In this document: positions 1-6,448 of the stretch, piece by piece
Numbering within the stretch: position 1 is the first letter of the stretch
Layout: every line of letters begins with the position of its first letter
NCBI GenBank assembly: GCA_910588755.1
Contig: CAJUQZ010000018.1
Span: 1 to 21,589 of the forward strand
Direction of reading: 5' to 3'
From: an uncultured Lachnospiraceae bacterium
GTDB lineage: Bacteria > Bacillota > Clostridia > Lachnospirales > Lachnospiraceae
Length of the DNA stretch: 21,589 nt
Program-made: the position numbers and the translations under genes
Notes under the pieces: generated by a model
Database searches by the model: none
The model's input: the letters and a program-made list of their open reading frames with translations, nothing else
Told to the model about the DNA's origin: nothing

Positions 1-104
1 CGTACGTGGTTTGTAAAACCATACTTAGCAGTAAATGCTAAATCCTGTTTGAACCGTATCGCAAGTACTAAATAACTGTATAGTATAGCAAAAAAATCCT
101 ATCT

Positions 105-128
105 TTTACTGTATAAATGTACTATAAT
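105..128 (+). promoter_or_regulatory. Candidate promoter (-10 TATAAT) for the 93-aa gene
   Basis: A perfect TATAAT lies at 123-128, about 50 bases before the start codon at 178, in a very A/T-rich stretch. No good -35 hexamer sits at the right spacing, so this rests mainly on the -10. The rest of 1-177 holds no gene I can support, only small inverted repeats near its left end. Confidence 0.3.
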
Positions 129-177
129 AGTATTAAACCCTTGAGCGTTTATTCTGACAGAAAGGAGATGGACAAGT

Positions 178-459
178 ATGGATTTTCCGTTTGATGACGC
201 GCCAAATACAGCAGTGATCACCTGTTGTCATGTCTTAGAACAGAAGCAGCCGATCCTACATGTTTCCCATGATATGGAGGACGGCATGTGGCAGTTTTTG
301 TGCGGCAGCTCCCACGATACATCGGAGGGGCGAATCGTTTCGCTGCATGGGATCTGTGTACAGGATCCTTCGATTGTCAGGCTGGCCGGTATGCCCTGCG
401 GATATACCGCTGACCGGAATGGAATCGCTGACGAATGGCACATTCAGGAAAAAGCGTAG
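178..459 (+). CDS. Small DUF2185-like protein
   Basis: This 93-residue protein starts at an ATG preceded by a strong AAAGGAGA ribosome site 8-9 bases upstream. It has no signal peptide or membrane segment, so it should be cytoplasmic. The order of motifs (an ITCCHVLE opening, a VSHDMEDGMWQFLCG core, IVSLHGI, then a DPS...LAGMPCGYTADR...W ending) is what I recall of stand-alone DUF2185-type proteins, small conserved proteins of unknown biochemical role that are sometimes grouped with immunity-protein-like families. That placement is by memory and no database was searched. It appears complete for such a protein. It lies 84 bases upstream of a second conserved hypothetical on the same strand, and the two may be co-transcribed. 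No function can be assigned. Confidence 0.6.
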   Translation: MDFPFDDAPNTAVITCCHVLEQKQPILHVSHDMEDGMWQFLCGSSHDTSEGRIVSLHGICVQDPSIVRLAGMPCGYTADRNGIADEWHIQEKA

Positions 460-464
460 ACACC

Positions 465-482
465 TGTCAGCCTATGCTGACA
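465..482 (+). terminator. Weak hairpin after the 93-aa gene
   Basis: A perfect 7-bp stem (TGTCAGC / GCTGACA) with a 4-base loop follows the stop codon at 457-459 by six bases. It is followed by TATTTCCTT rather than a clean U-run, so it could be a weak terminator or only an mRNA end-stabilising hairpin. Confidence 0.3.
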
Positions 483-531
483 TATTTCCTTGGGTGCCCG
501 TGTGCACAAAAACCTTTTCACTTACACCAAA

Positions 532-539
532 AAGGAGGA
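532..539 (+). promoter_or_regulatory. Ribosome binding site fixing the start at 544
   Basis: AAGGAGGA ends four bases before the ATG at 544. The open frame extends upstream to a TTG at 490, but that codon has no such site, so 544 is the better start. Confidence 0.6.
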
Positions 540-543
540 AGCG

Positions 544-1514
544 ATGTTAGAACAACAAATTGATAATGCTATCCAAAAATTACTAGAATCGGAGGATACC
601 AGTCCCTGCGAAGAATTGATCCGCACCCAGGGCATCAAAAGCCCCGCCATTGCGCAAGCTGCTTTCGAGGCTGATATCCTCCGCCCCACCATTCTGTATC
701 AGGACGCAGCACCGGAAATCAGGGACCAGCTGATTGATTTTCTGGAAAACGCAGCGGAGGACGTCCCCCATCTAAAAATCAATAATTATCTCACCGCACT
801 CGCCATGATCGGAGATGACACAGTGGCAGCCTGCTTCCAGAAATGGGAGGAAAATCCCAAACCGTGGCGTAAATTGCTGTTTGTTGGCCCGCTGGATTAC
901 GCGCTGGAAGGCGGCTGGTGTATCGAGGACGGCAGGCGAAAGCCCCTGATCTTTGAGGAATGCTATGCGCTTGAAAAGTCAGAAGATGCCGCACCTGAAG
1001 AAAACCTGTACGGCGGCGCCTCCTCGGAAAAATGTCCCCACTGCGGTCTAAAGTACATAGACATGCTGGTGCTCGACGGAAGGGACGAGCGTCTGTCATT
1101 TCTTGGCATTGATGGAAAAATTAAGGTCAGATATTGTCCTGACTGTCTCCCGTGGACGGACGCCATCTTCTGCCGCTACACTGTGGACGGCGAAAGCACA
1201 GTCATTATTCATGAGGGCGGCAATACAAGCTCTGAAGAATATGACGAGGAAGACGAGGAATTTTTTGACGAGCGCACGCCCTTTGTCCTCTCCAAAAAAT
1301 GGTGCCCAAAAGCTACTGTGATGAGTTTGAGCGATGCGCAGTCGGCGGCCGGCCGGCCTATATCGATGATGCGGACTACACGATCTGCCCGGAATGCGGC
1401 AAGCGCATGATGCACCTCGCACAGCTGGGTATAAACCTGGCGGACTGCGGTACACACTATATCCAGATCTGCCGCGACTGCCAACTTGTGACAGCGCGGT
1501 ATCAGCAGACATAA
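544..1514 (+). pseudogene. Conserved hypothetical with four CxxC motifs, frameshifted
   Basis: From ATG 544 the open frame runs to 1410, but its last ~36 codons look non-native. Joining the frame at the A6 run (1294-1299) to the overlapping frame ending at 1514 gives a coherent protein of about 323 residues. Residues 1-110 look alpha-helical and may be HEAT-like. CxxC pairs lie near 164/167 (CPHC) and 198/201 (CPDC), followed by an acidic stretch (~229-243). After the break come a GGRPAYIDD segment, CPECGKRM...LAQLG and a last CxxC near 310/313. The C-terminal pattern recalls DUF1963/YwqG-type proteins, and the paired cysteines suggest zinc ribbons. No function is known to me. One missing A would explain the break: it may be a real mutation, an assembly error, or slippage. 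Confidence 0.6.
1294..1299 (+). other. A6 homopolymer at the frameshift point
   Basis: The reading tcc-aaa-aaa-tgg leads into unrelated residues. With one additional A it would read tcc-aaa-aaa-atg-gtg and continue into the conserved cysteine-rich C terminus in the frame ending at 1514. Confidence 0.6.
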
Positions 1515-1584
1515 TGAACCAAAAGAAGCCCTGTGTGAACAATAACAAAAACAATGCCTAATTATTCCTATTTACCAAAACCCC

Positions 1585-1613
1585 TTTCATTTTTATGCCA
1601 TTTCGTTTATAAT
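1585..1613 (+). promoter_or_regulatory. Candidate promoter for the AraC-family gene
   Basis: A perfect TATAAT lies at 1608-1613 in the A/T-rich gap. The hexamers at -35 spacing (TTTCAT at 1585-1590) match the consensus poorly. If used, it would give the AraC mRNA a leader of roughly 155 bases that includes the 10-bp inverted repeat. Confidence 0.35.
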
Positions 1614-1681
1614 AATTGTAGAAGAAACTTTCACAGCCTTTTCCTCTTACTTTCAACCAGAACAACGCAAAAGGTGTTCCG

Positions 1682-1718
1682 GTATTAGCAGGTGTGAACG
1701 GGCCTATACTGCTAATAC
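1682..1718 (+). repeat. Perfect 10-bp inverted repeat in the AraC leader
   Basis: GTATTAGCAG (1682-1691) and its exact reverse complement CTGCTAATAC (1709-1718) flank a 17-base spacer, 57 bases before the AraC start codon. It could fold as an RNA hairpin or serve as a DNA operator with half-site centres 27 bp apart. No U-run follows, so it is not a standard terminator. The remainder of 1515-1775 shows no supportable gene. Confidence 0.6.
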
Positions 1719-1775
1719 AATTTTAAATCCGAGTGGAATCAATTATGAAGTTTAAAACAAAGGATTGATGGGTAT

Positions 1776-2795
1776 ATGACAAATAAAGAACTAAAAAACA
1801 AAAAATATCAGGACCGCCAGACTGGTCCTGCCCCAGCGGAGCACATGGAACACATTGACCTAGAACAGATCAACGGCAGTAACTTTGATTTCTACAGTGC
1901 CAACAGCGATTATCTTGGCATGACGATGGTCAACAAAAACCATGAGATTGTCAATTACCGCGACAGCTCGACAGTGCGTATCTGGTACAATGAACAGCCA
2001 GAAAACTATCCGTTCCACTGGCAAAATTCCCTTGAAATCGTACTGCCAGTCAGCGACTGCTATTATGCTGTTACAAATGACACCACACACTGCATTCAGG
2101 AGGGCGAAATCTATTTCATACCGCCGGGCGAGCTGCATTCATTATACCCACCCCCAGCTTCACAGGGCGTTCGTTTTGTCTATCTGTTTGATTTAAGTGT
2201 CATGACACACCTGAAGGATTTTGCCGGCATCCAGCCCATGCTCTCCGCACCGTTTCTTATAAACAGAGACAATTCGCCTGAGATTTACCAGGATATTTTC
2301 AACCTGCTCATGCAGATGCAGTTTGAGTATTTCCGCAAAAATCTCTACAGCGAGCTCACTGTATACTCACTGCTGATGACCATGTTTGTAAAGCTTGGCA
2401 CCAACTACTCAAACAGGCTTGCCACCGCCAACCTGCAGGCTGGAAAACAGCGTGAGTACGCTAATCAGTTTAACGACCTGTTAGCTTACATTGACGAGCA
2501 TTACATGGACGCGCTCACGCTTGAGGACATGGCATCGCTGATGGGTTTTAGCAAATTTCATTTTTCCAGATTGTTTAAGGATTACACCGGCTATACTTTC
2601 TGTGATTATCTTAATTACAGGCGCATTAAGGCGACAGAAGACCTACTGCGCGCAGATCTGCCGATTACAGAGATCGCGATGCAGGTTGGCTTCTCGAGCA
2701 TCTCCACTTTCAACCGCCTGTTCCGGGTATACAAGAAATGTTCCCCAAGCGAATACCGCAGCAAGTTGTCCGTACATTCATTTGCAAAGCGATAA
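1776..2795 (+). CDS. AraC-family transcriptional regulator
   Basis: This is a 339-residue cytoplasmic DNA-binding regulator of a normal length for AraC proteins that have a sensory domain. Residues ~66-140 form a cupin-like ligand-binding region, with FIPPGELHSLYP as the typical cupin turn. Residues ~235-331 are the paired helix-turn-helix domain: ALTLEDMASLMGFSKFHFSR is the first motif, and ITEIAMQVGFSSISTFNRLF the second, followed by the usual CSPSEYR ending. The ribosome site before ATG 1776 is weak (AAAGGAT, spacing about 9). It stands alone on the plus strand and converges on the xylan genes. By position it is the likely activator of those genes, sensing a xylan-derived sugar, but this is inferred from context alone. 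Confidence 0.93.
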   Translation: MTNKELKNKKYQDRQTGPAPAEHMEHIDLEQINGSNFDFYSANSDYLGMTMVNKNHEIVNYRDSSTVRIWYNEQPENYPFHWQNSLEIVLPVSDCYYAVTNDTTHCIQEGEIYFIPPGELHSLYPPPASQGVRFVYLFDLSVMTHLKDFAGIQPMLSAPFLINRDNSPEIYQDIFNLLMQMQFEYFRKNLYSELTVYSLLMTMFVKLGTNYSNRLATANLQAGKQREYANQFNDLLAYIDEHYMDALTLEDMASLMGFSKFHFSRLFKDYTGYTFCDYLNYRRIKATEDLLRADLPITEIAMQVGFSSISTFNRLFRVYKKCSPSEYRSKLSVHSFAKR

Positions 2796-2836
2796 TCATA
2801 ATGCACTGCATCTCCTCTACATAAGTTTACGCATTC

Positions 2837-2869
2837 TAAAAGACATAGCTTTTTTCGCTATGTCTTTTA
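2837..2869. terminator. Bidirectional terminator between convergent units
   Basis: A perfect 13-bp stem (TAAAAGACATAGC / GCTATGTCTTTTA) has a 7-base loop. The stem ends in A-rich and U-rich arms on both strands, so it can serve the AraC gene ending at 2795 and the minus-strand GH43 gene ending at 2936. A second weaker 7-bp stem (AAAGATT 2913-2919 / AATCTTT 2931-2937) overlaps the GH43 stop. Confidence 0.85.
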
Positions 2870-2935
2870 AAATGTTTTCACAGATAAAATCAAAACAATT
2901 TATTTGATATAAAAAGATTGACGTAATTTGAATCT

Positions 2936-4558
2936 TTAAGCGTCATACCCAAACCCAGCAAATCCGGCCTGGCCGCCGGTCTCCTTCGTGGCATAGACAA
3001 ACAGCCCGATACGGCAGCCTGTAAAATGGTCTAACCGAAAATATAATTTCTGTGTCCTGCCAATCTGCTTCCATGCGCCGCCCTGCCCAGCGCTTTCATG
3101 AAGTTTTTCCTCACAGTAATAAAACCGCGCCTCGTCCTTCATCTGTGCAAAGTCCGCCTCGATGCGGAGGCGCACCGTGCCTTGTTCAAGCCGCACGGCC
3201 TCCCATTCCGTTCCCTCCAGAACCTCCTCTGGTTTTGCCTGCATGGAATCATTTTCGGCTGTCCTGCCACGCATCACGATATAAAAGCCGTCGTCCCTGC
3301 GCGTCACCGCAGCCATACCATAACACCCCTGCAGCGCGCAGATTCCCGCATAATCGCCCACTTTCAGCGAGGAGGCGTCCACAGTCACTTCCCCCGCGCA
3401 CCGAGGGAACAGCATACGCTGTGTCAGTATATTGCGCGCCTGTAACAGACTCCGGCATATCTTTCCGGTTTTTATCCATAGGACACCATGCTGTGTGTCC
3501 TGCCTGATGAGCTGCAGGTCTGGTTCGTGGTTAAACTGCCACACGCTTTTCAGGCCAAAGCAGCCGTACCGCTCGCGTTCCTCCTTTTCCGAAAGTCCCG
3601 GCACTTTTCTGAAATCGTCGCTCTGTACCAGCGGTTCATACCTGTAATCCGTCTTTCCGCACGGCGATGGCACTTCAAACTGCCGGGGAATCCGCTTCCC
3701 CCCTCCAAATACAGGATACCCGGCCTCCCATGTCACGGGAACAAGAACTGGTATTCTCCCGACTGCCCCGTGATCCTGAAACAGCACTGCGTACCACTCT
3801 CCGTCAGGCGTGTCCACGATTCCCCCCTGCGCCACGCCCTGTCCGCAGTAGCCCCTGTCATCGACCAGGACATCGCCGCCAGTAAATTCACCGTCGATGG
3901 AATCCGCCACAAAACATGCCTCCGTGCGCATCCATCTGTCCCGCAGCGAGTGGATAAAGAACAGGTAATACTTTCCATTGATTTTATAAAAATGCGTGCC
4001 CTCATACCCAAGCCCAGGGTGCCCTGCATCGCTGACCGCCAGACGGTGCAGCCCGCCCTCAAGGGGCGCTGTCAGCCCGGCGTTTAACTGTGTGATATAG
4101 ATATCCCTGCCCCCATACGCGATATACACCTCATCGCCGTCAAACAGCAGCGAACAATCATGATAAAATCCCTCGATCTGATGCTTTTCCCACGGCCCCG
4201 CGATGGACTCTGACGTGTACAGGTAAGTTTTTCCCGTGTCGTTTGCGACAAAGCAGACGTAAAATACACCCTTGTGAAAGCGCAGGGATGCCGCCCACAT
4301 GCCCTTGCCGTATATGTTTTCTTCGTCTTCCAGCCGCTGCGCGGGCGTGCTGTCCAGGCGGTCATACACAAAGGCGGCGTGCTCCCAGTTCACCAGGTCA
4401 TACGACCGCAATATCTCCCCGCCCGGCATGAAATGCATGGTCGTTGAAACCATGTAGTAAATGTCGCCAACCCGTATCACGTCGGGGTCCGGATAGTCCA
4501 GCCCTGTAATTGGGTTAACTTCTGATTCCTGTCTCAATAATTTATTTTCCAAACTCAT
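2936..4558 (-). CDS. GH43 beta-xylosidase / alpha-L-arabinofuranosidase, cytoplasmic
   Basis: This 540-residue glycoside hydrolase has no signal peptide, so it should act on imported xylo- or arabinoxylo-oligosaccharides in the cytoplasm. Residues ~15-300 form the five-bladed GH43 propeller. The expected catalytic triad is visible: general base Asp24 in YPDPDVI, pKa-modulating Asp134 in HDCSLL, and general acid Glu186 in YEGTHF. Residues ~315-540 match the beta-sandwich C-terminal domain common to GH43 beta-xylosidases (WIKTG...ARNILTQRM...GDYAGICAL). The start is supported by AAGGAGAG about 11 bases upstream. It is the last gene of the minus-strand set, 87 bases after the second ABC gene. 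Family assignment is firm, but the choice between xylosidase and arabinofuranosidase is not decidable from sequence alone. Confidence 0.9.
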   Translation of the reverse strand: MSLENKLLRQESEVNPITGLDYPDPDVIRVGDIYYMVSTTMHFMPGGEILRSYDLVNWEHAAFVYDRLDSTPAQRLEDEENIYGKGMWAASLRFHKGVFYVCFVANDTGKTYLYTSESIAGPWEKHQIEGFYHDCSLLFDGDEVYIAYGGRDIYITQLNAGLTAPLEGGLHRLAVSDAGHPGLGYEGTHFYKINGKYYLFFIHSLRDRWMRTEACFVADSIDGEFTGGDVLVDDRGYCGQGVAQGGIVDTPDGEWYAVLFQDHGAVGRIPVLVPVTWEAGYPVFGGGKRIPRQFEVPSPCGKTDYRYEPLVQSDDFRKVPGLSEKEERERYGCFGLKSVWQFNHEPDLQLIRQDTQHGVLWIKTGKICRSLLQARNILTQRMLFPRCAGEVTVDASSLKVGDYAGICALQGCYGMAAVTRRDDGFYIVMRGRTAENDSMQAKPEEVLEGTEWEAVRLEQGTVRLRIEADFAQMKDEARFYYCEEKLHESAGQGGAWKQIGRTQKLYFRLDHFTGCRIGLFVYATKETGGQAGFAGFGYDA

Positions 4559-4645
4559 TTTCGTATCTTCTCTCCTTAATAAAAGTTCATTCTCAAAATT
4601 ACATTCCTTTGCACTTTTTACAATTTCAGTTTCTTTGCATCCTCC

Positions 4646-6448
4646 CTAATCCACATAATACTGCGCCTGCGCCCGGAACATCTCCGCATAGATTCCGTTC
4701 TCGCGCGCCACGAGCTCGTCGTGCGTGCCGTATTCTTTGACGGTGTCCTCCGCAAAGACCGCGATATGGTCGCAGAAACGGCAGCTTGATAACCTGTGCG
4801 ATATGTAAATCGCCGTCTTGCCGCCGACCAGCGTGTGAAACTGCCTGTAAATCTCGTATTCCGCAATCGGGTCAAGCGCCGCTGTCGGCTCGTCCAAAAT
4901 CACAATCGGTGCGTCCCGGTAAAGCGCCCGGCTGATCGCTGTCTTCTGCTGCTGTCCACCGGAGAGCTCCACGCCTTTTTCCTCAAAGCTCTTGAAAATC
5001 ATGGTGTCAAGCCCCTCGGGAAGCTTCTGCGCGTCCTCGTACAGCCCGGTCTGTGTGAGCACCTCCTTGAGCCGTTCCTCGTCCACAGCCGCAAGCCCCG
5101 GCGCCACATTCTCCCGCAGGCTGAACGCAAAGAGCTTGAAATCCTGAAACACCACCGCAAAGAGCTTTCGGTACTCCTCGTCCGCGTAATCCATGATATT
5201 GACGCCGTCAATGCAGATCTCGCCCTCCGTCACCTCGTACAGACGGCACAGCAGCTTGATGAAAGTTGTCTTTCCCGCGCCGTTTAAGCCCACGATCGAA
5301 AGGTGCTCCCCCTGCCTGATTGTGAGGTTTAAGTGGCGCAGCACATACTTCTCCGAACGCGGATAGCGGAAGCTCACGTCGCGGAACGCGATGACATGTC
5401 CCTCGCTGCCCGTGTCCACCAGACTGCGGTCCCCCGTCTGCATCGCCGCCGGATAATCCAGAAACAGCACAAACTGATAAGCATAGTTGCAGCGCTTTTT
5501 AATTTCCATCACATTGATTATAATATTCTGCAGACTGTTATAGAGCTGCGTCGCCGACATCACACACATAGTAAAATCACCCACAGAGATCACTCTGCGG
5601 ACTGCAAGCATGCCGATATAAAAATAACTGACACCGTCCCGCAGCACATTTACAAGGTCGATTCCCCAGGTGTAGCGTATCTGCTCAATCCCGCGTTTCT
5701 TCCAGATGTCCGTCATCTCGTCCGACTGCCTCCTTGCCCTGTCGCCCATCATGCGGCTGCTGTCATACAGGCGGATATCTTTTCCATACTGAAACGATGC
5801 CAGTTGGAAAAGCACATAACTAAATATGCGGTTGATCTTGGACAGCCCGATAAAGCTCCTGGTTTCAATCTCATTGTTGCGCGCCGTAAGCCATGATATC
5901 ACCACGAGGGCCGCCACCTGTATCGGCAGCAGCAGCGGGCATCTGGTAAAAATAAGCGTCGTCACACCGCCCAGCACTGCCACATTCAACACAATCTGAT
6001 AAACGCGGTCGAGAATCCCAACCACACCCCCGCTGTACCACGACATACCTTCGCGCGCCTTGTTGAGCTGGTCGAGCGCATCAGGGTCCTCCGTGTGCTC
6101 GAAATCCATCTTCATCGCGTGTTCGCCGATCATCATGTCACAGTACTGTTGAAACCACTGGCTGATCTCTCCCTTTGCGCGCTCCGCCACGCCGTTTGAC
6201 GCCCGCACCAACACATCGATGACGACATGCAGCGCAGCGTATAAGGCGATCAGGCGCAGATGCGCGGACAGCGGCGCCCCCTCCGTCACCAACATCAGCT
6301 CATCGAGCAGCAGCTTTGGAATCAGCACATTTTTCATGGCGGTGACAGCGTCCCCCACGAACAGAATCAAATAGCTGACAAAGAGCGCGGGCTTCTCGCG
6401 CCATGCAACGCGCAGCATAAAAGCAAGTGTCCTTTTTACATCACGCAT
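4646..6448 (-). CDS. ABC half-transporter B (fused TMD-NBD, exporter type)
   Basis: This is a 600-residue membrane protein with an N-terminal transmembrane domain (~10-345) fused to a nucleotide-binding domain (~350-590), the layout of ABCB-type half-exporters. From this start, Walker A is GLNGAGKTT (387-395), the Q-loop lies in VVFQDF, the signature is LSGGQ (495-499), Walker B is VILDEP (516-521) with the catalytic Glu, the D-loop is AALD and the H-loop is ISHR. The frame is open upstream to 6583, but ATG 6448 has GGAGGAGGT eight bases before it and overlaps the previous gene by eight bases, so it is the likely start. Its ending (YAEMFRAQAQYYVD) nearly repeats that of its upstream partner, showing that the two are paralogues and probably a heterodimer. 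The substrate is unknown. Confidence 0.88.
   Translation of the reverse strand: MRDVKRTLAFMLRVAWREKPALFVSYLILFVGDAVTAMKNVLIPKLLLDELMLVTEGAPLSAHLRLIALYAALHVVIDVLVRASNGVAERAKGEISQWFQQYCDMMIGEHAMKMDFEHTEDPDALDQLNKAREGMSWYSGGVVGILDRVYQIVLNVAVLGGVTTLIFTRCPLLLPIQVAALVVISWLTARNNEIETRSFIGLSKINRIFSYVLFQLASFQYGKDIRLYDSSRMMGDRARRQSDEMTDIWKKRGIEQIRYTWGIDLVNVLRDGVSYFYIGMLAVRRVISVGDFTMCVMSATQLYNSLQNIIINVMEIKKRCNYAYQFVLFLDYPAAMQTGDRSLVDTGSEGHVIAFRDVSFRYPRSEKYVLRHLNLTIRQGEHLSIVGLNGAGKTTFIKLLCRLYEVTEGEICIDGVNIMDYADEEYRKLFAVVFQDFKLFAFSLRENVAPGLAAVDEERLKEVLTQTGLYEDAQKLPEGLDTMIFKSFEEKGVELSGGQQQKTAISRALYRDAPIVILDEPTAALDPIAEYEIYRQFHTLVGGKTAIYISHRLSSCRFCDHIAVFAEDTVKEYGTHDELVARENGIYAEMFRAQAQYYVD

Noticed and set aside
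1..23. Short inverted repeat TGGTTT-GTA-AAACCA near the left edge
   Set aside because: Six-base arms in A/T-rich DNA with no U-run; easily due to chance.
1..75. An open frame on the + strand from the window edge to TAA at 73-75, possibly the end of an upstream gene
   Set aside because: Only 24 codons with no recognisable motif; too short to support as a gene end.
490..543. TTG start extending the CxxC-rich protein by 18 residues
   Set aside because: No ribosome site before TTG 490, while ATG 544 has a strong AAGGAGGA at normal spacing.
1294..1300. Programmed -1 ribosomal frameshift site
   Set aside because: The zero-frame codons AAA AAA are preceded by C, so P-site re-pairing would be imperfect, and no obvious downstream stem was seen; a one-base deletion is simpler.
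1681..1720. Resemblance of GGTATTAGCA to an antisense 16S rRNA segment
   Set aside because: The match is only about ten bases with no flanking rRNA similarity; treated as coincidence.
3052..4087. Long plus-strand open frames opposite the first GH43 gene
   Set aside because: They are antisense shadows with Pro/Arg/Ser/His-rich content and no domain; the minus-strand GH43 has a full catalytic triad.
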